Origin: an uncultured Schlesneria sp.
GTDB lineage: Bacteria; Planctomycetota; Planctomycetia; Planctomycetales; Planctomycetaceae
Length of the DNA stretch: 64,000 nucleotides
Direction of reading: 5' to 3'
Assembly (NCBI GenBank): GCA_903840265.1
Contig: CAIMFH010000035.1
Coordinates: 27,905-91,904 of the forward strand
Within the stretch, counting starts at the first letter, position 1. Each line of letters starts with the position of its first letter. A program made the position numbers and the translations under genes. Positions 46,290-54,939 of this stretch are shown here, in pieces. The notes beneath the pieces were generated by a model that had not been told where the DNA came from, made no database searches, and was given only the letters and a program-made list of their open reading frames with translations.

Positions 46290-46838
46290 TCAACCGACGC
46301 GTTCCATATCCAAGAGAATTTGCTTCAAATTGGTTCCCGCATGCGAAGAGTACCCGCCCAGTTTCCCTCCCGAAGCCAGGACTCGGTGACAGGGGATCAA
46401 GATCGGGAAACGATTGGTCGCCATCACCGTTCCAACGGCCCGCGCGGCTCGCGGATGTCCCACTCGCAGAGCTAACTCGCCATAGGTACTGGTCTGGCCA
46501 TAAGCCAACTGGCGTGTCGCGGCGAGGACGCGGTCCCGGAATGGCGTTCGATCGGGAAGTTGCAAGTCGAACTGGTCAAAGTGAACCCGCTTGCCGCGCG
46601 CGTACTCTTCCAATGCTTCACGCAGTTCCGGAGACCAGTCGGATTCTTTGAGGCTTCCTGCAGACTGCTTCAACGCTTTCTTGGCAGCGGCAGCCGAGGG
46701 GTATCCAATGCTGACGGATTGGACAAGATTGTGATGACCAACGATTGTCATCCACCCGATTTCAGTCGAGAAAATACAGGCCAAGTCTGCGCAAACAACG
46801 TCAGGATCGGCTGGGAACGTGGATACGGAACGAGACAT
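46290..46838 (-). CDS. ogt: Methylated-DNA--protein-cysteine methyltransferase
   Basis: This suicide repair enzyme removes alkyl groups from O6-alkylguanine in DNA. The 182-residue protein has the C-terminal DNA-binding/active domain (TPFRDRVLAATRQLAYGQTS, then TYGELALRVGHPRAARAVGT and MATNRFPILIPCHRV). The acceptor is Cys150 in PCHRV, and GKLGGYSSH follows. ATG 46838 has AGGGAG upstream. The same frame stays open far beyond the start, but that part is antisense to the next gene and is not coding. Confidence 0.95.
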   Translation of the reverse strand: MSRSVSTFPADPDVVCADLACIFSTEIGWMTIVGHHNLVQSVSIGYPSAAAAKKALKQSAGSLKESDWSPELREALEEYARGKRVHFDQFDLQLPDRTPFRDRVLAATRQLAYGQTSTYGELALRVGHPRAARAVGTVMATNRFPILIPCHRVLASGGKLGGYSSHAGTNLKQILLDMERVG

Positions 46839-47096
46839 CAGCGAACTCCCTCTTTGACCCCCAGTCGGCGGGCCTATACAATCACCTCCAGTTTGAGAAG
46901 TCCACGGAATCGCCGCAATCGACAAGTCATCCATTCGGAGGAATTGATGCCACGAAGAGATGGTGAGAAACGATTTTGTGGTGTGGCCTTCTTGCAAGGT
47001 ACAAGCAGGAGTTCGGAATGACGTGCCGGCCGGGCGATGTCTTGCAGAAGGCCTCGCTCGACACCCGGCACGTTTAGTTCTTTGAGGAACCGCGAT

Positions 47097-47840
47097 ATGA
47101 ATCCCTACTCGTCCCTGGCTGACGACTACTACGTCAACATGACCCTGAACACGGAGATGCAGCTTCCGGCGGGACGCGAAACCATTCTGGGCTTCTTTGA
47201 ACGCGTTCAAAAGAAGTATCCCACAATGCGGAACTTCTACACGCGCGAAAATGGCGATTTTGTCCTTGAAGAAGATAAGGACATGGGCCACCAGCGCTGG
47301 GTCACGCTGGAACCGCGGCGAATCTGTAGTGGCCAGATCAATCCCGACGATGTCGAGCAGGCCGTCGAGCAGCACTCGCTGATCCTGGATCTGATCCCCT
47401 TCATGCTGTCCGTCAGCCCGCTCGACTGCGAAGCGCTCGACTTCATGATGGGGTTCGAATTCTCGTATCGCGGCAATCACGATGAACTGGTCGCGGAAGC
47501 ACTGGGAGTCAGTTCGGCTCTCGATGGGATGCTGCAGGTTCCCGGTGCCAAGGTCCTGAACTATGAACCGATGATGACCATTGCCCTCGACGATACCTGC
47601 CGTCGTCAGGCACGGCTGACAATCGAAACGCGAACCAACGCGTATCAAGTCCGTCGCGGTGAATTCCCCGAAGAACCGATCGTCGTCTTCTTCGCGGTGC
47701 GGCAGTACGGCAGCCTGGATCCCGAGATGTCCTACGAGAACACGTTCTCGCAGCTGCGAACGACCGCCGAGCAACTTCTCGAAACACACGTCATCGATCA
47801 GGTGTTGCGTCCGCTACAGCAGGCGATTTCGGCGAAGTAG
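47097..47840 (+). CDS. Conserved-looking protein of unknown function
   Basis: The 247-residue protein begins MNPYSSLADDYYVNMTLNTE and continues with mixed alpha/beta sequence containing YEPMMTIALDDTCRRQARLT. It has no signal peptide, membrane segment or known motif. GAGGAA precedes ATG 47097 by a good distance, which fixes the start against an upstream in-frame candidate at 47037. The good coding character suggests a real planctomycete family whose function I do not know. Confidence 0.85.
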   Translation: MNPYSSLADDYYVNMTLNTEMQLPAGRETILGFFERVQKKYPTMRNFYTRENGDFVLEEDKDMGHQRWVTLEPRRICSGQINPDDVEQAVEQHSLILDLIPFMLSVSPLDCEALDFMMGFEFSYRGNHDELVAEALGVSSALDGMLQVPGAKVLNYEPMMTIALDDTCRRQARLTIETRTNAYQVRRGEFPEEPIVVFFAVRQYGSLDPEMSYENTFSQLRTTAEQLLETHVIDQVLRPLQQAISAK

Positions 47841-47920
47841 TGGCGCGTCGCGAATAGGGTTTGAATTACCGCCGCGGTTATTTGCTTCCATCTGGCGTTC
47901 AATCCGGGAGATCGGTGCCG

Positions 47921-49177
47921 ATGCTGATCTGCGCACACCTCACTCCAGAAGCCGATGCGCACTTCGCTTGGTTTTCAGGGCGGAGCAATGATCATTTTTT
48001 GGTGTGCGCTGCGTGCAATTCAAGATACCCAATGGCTCCTGAAGTCGTTGTCGAAGCTGATCAGGCTTTCTTGGATGCAATAGACAATTCGTTCTCATGC
48101 GAAGGTGTTCGCGGTACACCGGAAGTGCGAATTCGCCCCTCCAATTTTCAATTCGTTCACGAAGAATTTCACTCCGAATTACCAAACCATTCCGAATTGG
48201 TTGATATCGTTCCGGCACCCGATGACAGAGACGCATGGTTCTGCCTAACGAAGACAAGCTCGCTCTACCGAGTCAATCTCCGACAGGGAGAAGCGGCTGA
48301 ACTTTACAACTGGAGCGACTTACCTTTTGAGCTCGACGACGAAGTCGTCTTGTGCTGTTCACCTCAGGGAGACTATGGAGCAATCTATCAGGCCTCGGAC
48401 CAACTCGGCGTTGTGTTCGAAATAGCCACAGGAAAGATAACTCTTCGGCTGAATCGAGGAGATTACAGGCCGGAAAACCGTCATTTTCCAGTTGCCTTCT
48501 TTTGCCATCAGGGACGAACTCTGCTTGTTACCGCGACTCAATGGAACAGGCTTGACGTAATCGATCCTGCGACCGGTCTCGTCCTCACCGAAAGGTCACT
48601 CTCCTCCGATCAAGAGCTCGATTACTTTCATGCGCACTTACTTGTCTCGCCAGATAGCAAGTGGATTGTTGACAACGGCTGGGTTTGGCATCCGGTCGGC
48701 ATCGTTCGCTCGTGGAATCTGAACGCTTGGGTTGAACGCAATCCGTTTGAGTCAGAAGATGGACCGTCCATACGAGATCTAGCAATGCGATCCTACTATT
48801 GGGATGGACCAATTTGTTGGCTTGATGAGAAGTCCGTCGCTATCTGGGGATGGGGCGGCGATGCTGATTGGTTGATCCCGGCAATCAGACTGATCGATGT
48901 TGTGTCCGGCAAAGAATTGAGCTGGTTTGCGGGACCCCAAGTGCGCAGTGCACAAGCTTGGCCGCCGAAGAAGCTCGCGACGTCTCTGTTCTTCGATACA
49001 TATTTAGTATCGGTCAGCAGTGACGTTGGTACGGCGGTCTGGGACGTTGCTACGGGTGAGCAACTCTTGCACGCGGCGTCGTTCGTTCCTATCGGCTATC
49101 ATCCGCAATCGAAGGACTACCTGACGGTGACAAAGGATGGTTTTCGGTGCAGCCAGTTAGTTGCGTCGAGTGAATAG
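47921..49177 (+). CDS. Beta-propeller-like cytoplasmic protein of unknown function
   Basis: The 418-residue protein starts with a short Cys-containing segment (VCAACNSRYPMAPEV near 30). WD40-like strand repeats follow, such as LVDIVPAPDDRDAWFCLTKT, LLVSPDSKWIVDNGWVW and TAVWDVATGEQLLHAASF. There is no signal peptide. Codon use is more AT-rich than in most neighbours, which may mean a different history. I chose ATG 47921 with GGGAG ten bases upstream; an earlier in-frame start at 47861 is possible. It follows the 247-residue protein gene by 80 bases. Confidence 0.8.
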   Translation: MLICAHLTPEADAHFAWFSGRSNDHFLVCAACNSRYPMAPEVVVEADQAFLDAIDNSFSCEGVRGTPEVRIRPSNFQFVHEEFHSELPNHSELVDIVPAPDDRDAWFCLTKTSSLYRVNLRQGEAAELYNWSDLPFELDDEVVLCCSPQGDYGAIYQASDQLGVVFEIATGKITLRLNRGDYRPENRHFPVAFFCHQGRTLLVTATQWNRLDVIDPATGLVLTERSLSSDQELDYFHAHLLVSPDSKWIVDNGWVWHPVGIVRSWNLNAWVERNPFESEDGPSIRDLAMRSYYWDGPICWLDEKSVAIWGWGGDADWLIPAIRLIDVVSGKELSWFAGPQVRSAQAWPPKKLATSLFFDTYLVSVSSDVGTAVWDVATGEQLLHAASFVPIGYHPQSKDYLTVTKDGFRCSQLVASSE

Positions 49178-49250
49178 CCGCCGGTGAGATTCCGCTGCGA
49201 TTTCATCTCGTCGCAATTCCGCGCTCTGAAGCATTGCTCTGCCTTCTTGT

Positions 49251-49280
49251 TCCGTGTTCAATCGGTGTTTCATCCGTGGT
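49251..49280 (+). repeat. TCCGTGTTCAATCGGTGT interspersed repeat, copy 1
   Basis: The phrase TCCGTGTTCAATCGGTGT followed by a CATCCGTGG element recurs at 54881-54908 and 57816-57842 in this window. It lies just upstream of the aminotransferase gene. It is non-coding and resembles a short repeat scattered through many PVC genomes. Confidence 0.6.
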
Positions 49281-49309
49281 TAATCTCCTCTGTTTCCAGG
49301 TGCTGACAG

Positions 49310-50575
49310 ATGTCCGTTCAACTTAGCGAGTTTGCGAAGTCACTTACGGTCGAAACGGCCTTCAGCGTGCTCGCGGTTGCCAAGTCGCTGAAAGCGGCTG
49401 GCAAAGACGTTGTGGAACTGGAGATTGGCGACAGCCCGTTTGATAGCACGGCCTCGGCCAAGTCGACGGGGGTTGAAGCGATCCAGCAGAACAAGTCGCA
49501 CTACTGCCCTTCGCCGGGCTTGCCCGAATTTCGCGAAGCGGCTGCGAACTTTGTGAAGCATGAGTTTGGCATCCCTGCTCAAGCGGCGAACATCGTCGTC
49601 GCACCGGGAGCCAAGGTTTTCGAACAGTATTTCTGCGAAGCCTTTTTGAATCCAGGCGATGGGGTGCTAGTCTTCAGCCCTTACTTCCCAACCTATCTGC
49701 CAAATATCCTGCGCCGCAACGCACGCCCCGTGCTGGCACCACTAAAGCAATCGAACGGCTTCCGTCCCGAGAAGTCGGCCATTGAAAACTTCTTGAAGAC
49801 GGATCCGTCGCCTAAGGCGATCTTCTTCAATTCGCCGCACAATCCCACCGGCGGCGTGATGACTCGTCAGGACTTGCGAGACGTGGCCGATCTGCTGCGC
49901 GGAACAAATGTGGCCGTGTTCAGCGATGAACCCTACTGCCACATGGTCTGGAAGGGGACTCACGAATCGCTGCTGTCGGAACCGGGGATGCTCGAACGAT
50001 CGATGGCCGCCTACACGTTCAGCAAAAGCTATAGTATGAGCGGTTGGCGACTGGGCTTCTCGGTGGCATCCGTCGAAGTTTCAGACGCGATTGGGAAGAT
50101 GATTAACACGACGTTGTCCTGCACGCCGCCACTGGTGCAACTGGCGGGCAAGGCGGCCTTGGAACGCGACACTACCGAACGTGATAGCGTGATGCAGAAG
50201 TTCCGCAAGAAGGTGGAGTTGCTGACGAGCGGTCTGAACCAGTTGGACGGCTTTCACTCACTCGATCCAGCGGCAACGTTCTACGTCTTTCCGAATGTCG
50301 CGCCGGTCTGCAATCGCCTGGGAATCACCAGCCACGGTCTGGCCCTGTATCTGTTAGAAGGCGCCGACGACAAGTTCGGGGTCGCCTGTCTGGGCGGCGA
50401 ATGCTTCGGCGAGGCCGGGGCGGGATTCCTGCGTTTCAGTTGTGCCGAGCCCGACGATCGCCTGCATCAGGCGTTGGAATTCCTGCCGGTTGGAATCTCG
50501 CGGACCGATCGGGTCGCCGCGTACTTGGATAAGAACCCCAAGTTTCGCCTCGCTAATCCTTATCCGACCCTCTGA
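49310..50575 (+). CDS. Class I/II pyridoxal-phosphate aminotransferase
   Basis: The 421-residue cytoplasmic enzyme has the fold type I landmarks. SHYCPSPGLPEFREAAANFV is the substrate-side helix. FNSPHNPTGGVMT gives the Asn and Pro of the cofactor pocket, and SDEPYCHMVW the Asp and Tyr. FSKSYSMSGWRLG carries the Schiff-base Lys, and GFLRFSCA the carboxylate-binding Arg. It resembles aspartate-type aminotransferases; the substrate cannot be fixed by eye. It is the first gene of a possible pair with the VanZ-like gene 24 bases downstream. Confidence 0.94.
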   Translation: MSVQLSEFAKSLTVETAFSVLAVAKSLKAAGKDVVELEIGDSPFDSTASAKSTGVEAIQQNKSHYCPSPGLPEFREAAANFVKHEFGIPAQAANIVVAPGAKVFEQYFCEAFLNPGDGVLVFSPYFPTYLPNILRRNARPVLAPLKQSNGFRPEKSAIENFLKTDPSPKAIFFNSPHNPTGGVMTRQDLRDVADLLRGTNVAVFSDEPYCHMVWKGTHESLLSEPGMLERSMAAYTFSKSYSMSGWRLGFSVASVEVSDAIGKMINTTLSCTPPLVQLAGKAALERDTTERDSVMQKFRKKVELLTSGLNQLDGFHSLDPAATFYVFPNVAPVCNRLGITSHGLALYLLEGADDKFGVACLGGECFGEAGAGFLRFSCAEPDDRLHQALEFLPVGISRTDRVAAYLDKNPKFRLANPYPTL

Positions 50576-50598
50576 GAACAAGTGGCACGTTCGGAGGG

Positions 50599-51150
50599 AT
50601 GAATTGTGTCGCTCTGTTCGTCACACTGACGCTGCTCGTACCGATTGTAATTCTCAACAAAGTCGATTTCATGAAGCCCGATGGACCGGCGAGCAGCGAT
50701 GCGGACAAATTGCAATCGCCGCACGATCGCAGCCGCCGTTCAAACCGTGGTCTGGTCACCGTTGTCCGAATTGGATTGGTCACCCTGCTGGTGATCTATT
50801 GGTCCTCGATGTTCTTCGGGACTCACCTGCCGCAGATGCCACAGGGCCTCACTGGTCACAGCGACAAGTTGCTGCATTTCTGCGCCTATGGTGGCCTGGC
50901 CGTCCTGCTATTGTCATGGCGGATCACGCGCGGCCGGGTCTCCATGCGCCAGCTTCTTTTGTTCTGGCTGATGATCGGTGCCTACGGCATTTTCGACGAA
51001 GTGACTCAACCACTGGTCGGGCGAGATTGCGATATCAAAGATTGGCTCGCCGATCTGATCGGCGCAGCGATCGGACTCGCCGTCACGTGGCCAGTCGCAA
51101 CATGGCTGTTAGCTCCGCGCCCCGCACTTCCCAATTCGAATCAGCCGTGA
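50599..51150 (+). CDS. VanZ-like membrane protein
   Basis: The 183-residue protein has a VanZ-type core. Hydrophobic segments at about 51-70 and 88-106 (HSDKLLHFCAYGGLAVLLLS) are followed by GAYGIFDEVTQPLVGRDCDI and DWLADLIGAAIGLAV. This is the usual HxxxY...E.TQ...R..D..D...N/D..G pattern. VanZ homologues are small inner-membrane proteins of unclear biochemistry. The start is uncertain: ATG 50599 is hugged by GGAGGG with no spacing, while an in-frame ATG at 50671 removes a first hydrophobic stretch. Confidence 0.85.
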   Translation: MNCVALFVTLTLLVPIVILNKVDFMKPDGPASSDADKLQSPHDRSRRSNRGLVTVVRIGLVTLLVIYWSSMFFGTHLPQMPQGLTGHSDKLLHFCAYGGLAVLLLSWRITRGRVSMRQLLLFWLMIGAYGIFDEVTQPLVGRDCDIKDWLADLIGAAIGLAVTWPVATWLLAPRPALPNSNQP

Positions 51151-51219
51151 GTCTTGCCTCGGTAAACCTTCGGCAACCGGTTGGCTGAGTGAAACGAGGC
51201 GACTGATAAGACGCCTGAC

Positions 51220-52110
51220 TCAGCGAGCCGGCGCTGGATCGAAGCTGCTTGTGCGAGCGGGCTCGGTGTAGCTGGCCGGTTGCACGGCGGAAGGGACGGC
51301 CTGAACTGGTGCCGCGGGCGTCGTTGTCGGTGCGGGTGTCAGTCGAGGCCGCTGTGCCAGTTGCTTGCCCCCTTGACGTTCTTGCCGAACCGCCAGCAAC
51401 AAGCTTTGAGCCTGGGGAAGTTCCGGCTTCAACGAGAGGGCTCGTTGAAGATGCTCTTCCGCACCCGCCAGATCACCTCGCTCATGCAACATGTACGCCA
51501 GGTTGTAGTGAGCTTCGGCCGGACCGACTGCTTCCGTAAAGTTTGCCAGGGCCGATGTCACGTCGCCCATTTTCGCCTGAATGTGACCCAGGTGATAAGC
51601 GAACGCGGGATCATACGGAGAGTGCGTGCGGGCGAGTTGCATCTGCTCCAGGGCACGCGGCAAATCATTCTTGGCCGCGTAGTACTGACCGAGCGACACG
51701 GCGACCTGCGAATTCTTCGGCGCGATCTTCTGTGCTTTAAAGAGGCGCTTCTCGGCATCGTCCATGCGGCCCAGGGCGATGTCCAACCGAGCCAGCCCGA
51801 TCATAGCCTCAACGTTCTTGGGGCTTTCGTCCAATACCTTCTCATACGAATTCCGTGCTCCGACCAGGTTCCCCTCTTGCTCTTCCCACAGCGCATACGC
51901 GAGATGGACCTTGGCCGGATTCTTCAGCGTCTTGCTGGTCGAAAAATCGAGTGACCCCGGGGTCGCGACGGCGGGTGTCGTCGCCGGGGCGGGCGTTTGT
52001 GGCTTGGCGGCAGTCATCGGGTTCTTCGGCATCGAATTGCAGCCGGATGCCAACGCCGCCAGGCTGACCGCACTGAACAACCAGGCGTTGAGACGAGATG
52101 AATGGATCAC
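51220..52110 (-). CDS. TPR lipoprotein (TadD-like)
   Basis: The 296-residue protein is a lipoprotein with C24 in LAALASGC, followed by a Pro/Ala/Thr-rich tether. About five tetratricopeptide repeats follow (for example AYALWEEQEGNLVGARNSYE, then KVLDESPKNVEAMIGLARLD). The C-terminus is Pro/Thr-rich. TPR lipoproteins of this build act as assembly factors for pili or secretion machines. I chose GTG 52110 because GGGAG lies 7 bases upstream and the lipoprotein signal starts there; a longer frame to 52209 has no such support. It follows the AAA ATPase gene on the same strand. Confidence 0.88.
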   Translation of the reverse strand: MIHSSRLNAWLFSAVSLAALASGCNSMPKNPMTAAKPQTPAPATTPAVATPGSLDFSTSKTLKNPAKVHLAYALWEEQEGNLVGARNSYEKVLDESPKNVEAMIGLARLDIALGRMDDAEKRLFKAQKIAPKNSQVAVSLGQYYAAKNDLPRALEQMQLARTHSPYDPAFAYHLGHIQAKMGDVTSALANFTEAVGPAEAHYNLAYMLHERGDLAGAEEHLQRALSLKPELPQAQSLLLAVRQERQGGKQLAQRPRLTPAPTTTPAAPVQAVPSAVQPASYTEPARTSSFDPAPAR

Positions 52111-52205
52111 AGCAAAACTCCCCTGCAGCGGCAGGTTGGATGACGAGAGGCAAGTATCTTTATTCGCAGCAATGTCGATCATCGTTCTTCTGGTACCGGG
52201 GATTG

Positions 52206-53693
52206 TCAAAGGTGGCCGAAGAAGCGACGGGCCGCTTCGTCAATCAGTCTTTCATCCAACGTCACTGGTCGTTCATAGAAGCGGCAAATCGAATCGACAA
52301 TCTGCAACAGGTCGCGTGGGTCGCTCGATCGCGGGGTTCGTCCCTGGTCGTAGTATTTGCGAAACAGCAACTCGACGACTTCTGGCTTGAACTCTAGCTG
52401 CTGTTGCAGGCAGATCAGCTCAAAGATCTCGGTAAACATCTCTCGGTCTGGCGATTCGATCTTCACCTTGTGCCGAATGCGGCGCAGAAAGGCGTCGTCC
52501 ACCAGTTCACGTGGGTCCAGGTTCGTCGAGAAGATGATCAACTGTTCGAACGGCACCATGAACTTGCGGCCGGTCGTCAGCGTCAGGTAATCGACGCGTT
52601 CCTCCAGCGGCACGATCCAGCGGTTGAGGAGATCCTTCGGACGAACGAGCTGTCGTCCGAAATCGTCAACTAAAAACACTCCGCCATTCGCTTTGATATG
52701 CATCGGAGCGTTATAGAAATTGCCGCTTTCATTGTACTGCAGCTCCAGCATCTCGAGAGTCAGTTCACCGCCGGTGACGACGACTGGTCGGCGAATGCGT
52801 CGCCAGCGAGTATCGAAATGTCCTTCAGGGACGACGTAAGAAGGTACCTCGGCCGCTCCTTCTGGGCGCGGTGTCGGCAGGTCATCAGTCGTGCGATGAA
52901 TTCCTGGATCAAACAGTGTGATGATGCTGCTTTCGGCCTGAATCGCATAAGGAACGTAGATCTCGCCCCCATTCTCGTTCAGGAATCGCCCCAGGCCCTT
53001 CGAGACCAGCGTCTTGCCGTTGCCCGCCGGACCGTGGACAAAGATCGAAGTACCGCTGCAGACCGCAGGACCAAGCTCTTCCAACAGCGACTGACGAATC
53101 ACGCTGTTGCGAAAAGTGGCTTGCAACCCTGCCATCGTACAAGACGCGCCGGTCACATGCTGCAACTGGCATTGCTCAACGTATTGTTCCAGCGGCACGG
53201 GAGCGGGCCCGACGTAGCGACAATGTTCGAACAACTCGCGAGCTCGTGCTCGGCCCAGTTCGGTCAGGGCGAATCGATAGGACACTCGCCCGACCAGATC
53301 ACCGGAAGCGACTTCAATACACTTCTGATCTCTCAAGGCTCTCAATGCTTCATCGACGATCGAGAACGGCAGTCGCGTCGCCCGGGCAATGTCGCCACCC
53401 AACAGGGTTCCATGCAGATATAACTGCTTCAGCACCAGGTCGGCAATATGCCCCAATTGAAGACCGCATTCCGCCAAAGTGGTCGGTGTCCGCGGTGCCG
53501 GAACGGATGGGGCAATTGGACCAGCAGATTTTTCATTCGATCGACTTTTGTCCGGCGACGCCGGCTTCGTGAACAGATCCGCGTACAACTGACCCACCTG
53601 CGACGAAGCATTGGATCGCGGCGCGCCAACCCCGGACTCGCCAAACGTAGCCTTGGGATCACTGACACTTGTGGAAAAAGTTGTTTCCGGCAT
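52206..53693 (-). CDS. AAA-type ATPase with N-terminal winged-helix region
   Basis: The 495-residue protein has a low-complexity N-terminus (1-75) and a winged-helix-like part (LVLKQLYLHGTLLGGDIARA, then TRLPFSIVDEALRALRDQKC; about 85-150). An AAA module follows with Walker A GPAGNGKT (221-228) and Walker B GGVFLVDDFG (337-346). An arginine-rich sensor region follows (FSTNLDPRELVDDAFLRRIR). It is a MoxR/ComM-like single-domain ATPase in general shape. The neighbours (TPR lipoprotein, exported protein) suggest an envelope or pilus-related job, which is inference. I chose ATG 53693 over the TTG at 53705. Confidence 0.9.
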   Translation of the reverse strand: MPETTFSTSVSDPKATFGESGVGAPRSNASSQVGQLYADLFTKPASPDKSRSNEKSAGPIAPSVPAPRTPTTLAECGLQLGHIADLVLKQLYLHGTLLGGDIARATRLPFSIVDEALRALRDQKCIEVASGDLVGRVSYRFALTELGRARARELFEHCRYVGPAPVPLEQYVEQCQLQHVTGASCTMAGLQATFRNSVIRQSLLEELGPAVCSGTSIFVHGPAGNGKTLVSKGLGRFLNENGGEIYVPYAIQAESSIITLFDPGIHRTTDDLPTPRPEGAAEVPSYVVPEGHFDTRWRRIRRPVVVTGGELTLEMLELQYNESGNFYNAPMHIKANGGVFLVDDFGRQLVRPKDLLNRWIVPLEERVDYLTLTTGRKFMVPFEQLIIFSTNLDPRELVDDAFLRRIRHKVKIESPDREMFTEIFELICLQQQLEFKPEVVELLFRKYYDQGRTPRSSDPRDLLQIVDSICRFYERPVTLDERLIDEAARRFFGHL

Positions 53694-53783
53694 GGGACCG
53701 ATCAAATCTGAGTAACACTGGCCATCACGGATTGGGCTGCCGTCAGGACAACCCGCCGCACGTGAGACTGCTGAATCAAACCG

Positions 53784-54521
53784 TTAGCGAGTGGTCGTGC
53801 TCCCTGTACTGGATCCTGTTGACCCGCCGCCGCTGCTGGGACCGGCACCTCCACCCCCCCCGCCGCCACCCTGGCGTCCGGCGACACCAATCAGGAACAG
53901 GCGTGGACGTGGAATGGATTGCAGATCCAAAGTTCGCAGCCGATCCACTTCGTTGGCAGGACGACCATTGAACAGTTCGAACTTGGCAACGATCGGTGGA
54001 ATATTCGTCGCGCCCGTTTCTTGCATGAATTTCTGGGCTGTCGCCACGCGAAGCTGGCCCATCTCGGCCGTCACGCCCTGCGACACATACACTGTGCGAA
54101 ATTGCATCGGCACCGTATTCAAGACCCAGATCAAGTGACTGCGCCCGGCGTCCGTCAACTCCTGAGTATCACCGTCGAAGTGATAGTCGTGCAGGGTCGT
54201 CGCCTCAGCCCAGCCAACATTCGATTGCGCTGCCAGCAGGTTGGTCACGTCCGCTTGATCCTGGCAGTTGTAGGGATGCGGCCAGTAGTGAGCCGAATGG
54301 TACGCCTGGACAAATGGCTGCTTGGGCCCCTGGACACGCGGGTAGGGAGGCCAGTACTTGCCGTCTTTATAGATCTGCCGAGACCCCGGCGGATCATTGG
54401 CCCGCTCCTGATACCAGGCTTGGGTAAAGGGAAACGGACCGCCGGCCAGAGCGACCCCGGACGACAATGCCGCGGCTGCAAACAGCCCCTGAACACAATA
54501 CCGCCAGTGAATCCTTCGCAT
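53784..54521 (-). CDS. Exported planctomycete protein with Gly-rich tail
   Basis: The 245-residue protein has a signal peptide (CVQGLFAAAALSSGVALAGG, cleavage near residue 26) and then Tyr/Trp/Pro-rich sequence (YKDGKYWPPYPRVQGPKQP) with a CQDQ cysteine. An OmpA-like stretch follows (HDYHFDGDTQELTDAGRSHL). The tail has a run of eight Gly and a Ser/Gly/Thr-rich end. It is the first gene of a same-strand series with the ATPase and TPR lipoprotein, 90 bases apart. No biochemical role is known to me. Confidence 0.88.
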   Translation of the reverse strand: MRRIHWRYCVQGLFAAAALSSGVALAGGPFPFTQAWYQERANDPPGSRQIYKDGKYWPPYPRVQGPKQPFVQAYHSAHYWPHPYNCQDQADVTNLLAAQSNVGWAEATTLHDYHFDGDTQELTDAGRSHLIWVLNTVPMQFRTVYVSQGVTAEMGQLRVATAQKFMQETGATNIPPIVAKFELFNGRPANEVDRLRTLDLQSIPRPRLFLIGVAGRQGGGGGGGGAGPSSGGGSTGSSTGSTTTR

Positions 54522-54716
54522 CCCGCCCCCCCAATTCCCTTGAAGTCCGAGAACACGCCGCTGTCACAGTTGAATCGTTCCGAAACGAACCGCCGGCGCG
54601 CAGTTCTCGTAGCCGATCAATTGTCTTATCGGCCGTCGACTGGAGCGGTCATAACGGAAAGATCGATTATGCAGGCGACCAACGGCACGTTCTGCCGATC
54701 CTATGCCCGCCAGTAT

Positions 54717-54743
54717 CTAATCTCGCCAAGAGTTTGGGCCTTC
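54717..54743 (+). repeat. Degraded copy 2 of the CCAATCTCGCCAAG hairpin repeat
   Basis: CTAATCTCGCCAAGAGTTTG followed by GGCCTTC differs from copy 1 (14958) at a few positions, so the stem is weakened. Confidence 0.55.
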
Positions 54744-54880
54744 ATCGCAGACAACGAAGGTAACCCCGGCCGGTTGGTGTCTGTGGCCGCTCTGGACTGC
54801 CTGTCGCAACTGGGTACCAGGATGCGACCGTCATGGGGGCGGCGAGACGATGACGTACATCTTGAACTACTTACTCTTTA

Positions 54881-54908
54881 TCCGTGTTCAATCTGTGTTC
54901 ATCCGTGG
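54881..54908 (+). repeat. TCCGTGTTCAATCTGTGT interspersed repeat, copy 2
   Basis: TCCGTGTTCAATCTGTGT followed by TCATCCGTGG closely matches the copies at 49251 and 57816. It ends about 30 bases before the stop of the glycosyltransferase gene. Confidence 0.6.
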
Positions 54909-54939
54909 CGAAAACTCTTCTCTTCGCCGACTGCGTCTG

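Larger units (their letters stand above)
54522..54939. other. Gene-free gap carrying two interspersed repeats
   Basis: This 418-base gap lies upstream of the exported-protein gene. It holds a degraded copy of the CCAATCTCGCCAAGAGATTG element and a copy of the TCCGTGTTCAAT repeat. Nothing in it reads as a gene. Confidence 0.5.

Noticed and set aside
46839..47789. Apparent N-terminal extension of the ogt gene by more than 300 codons
   Set aside because: It lies antisense to the 247-residue protein at 47097-47840. The ogt start at 46838 has its own ribosome site and the family length.
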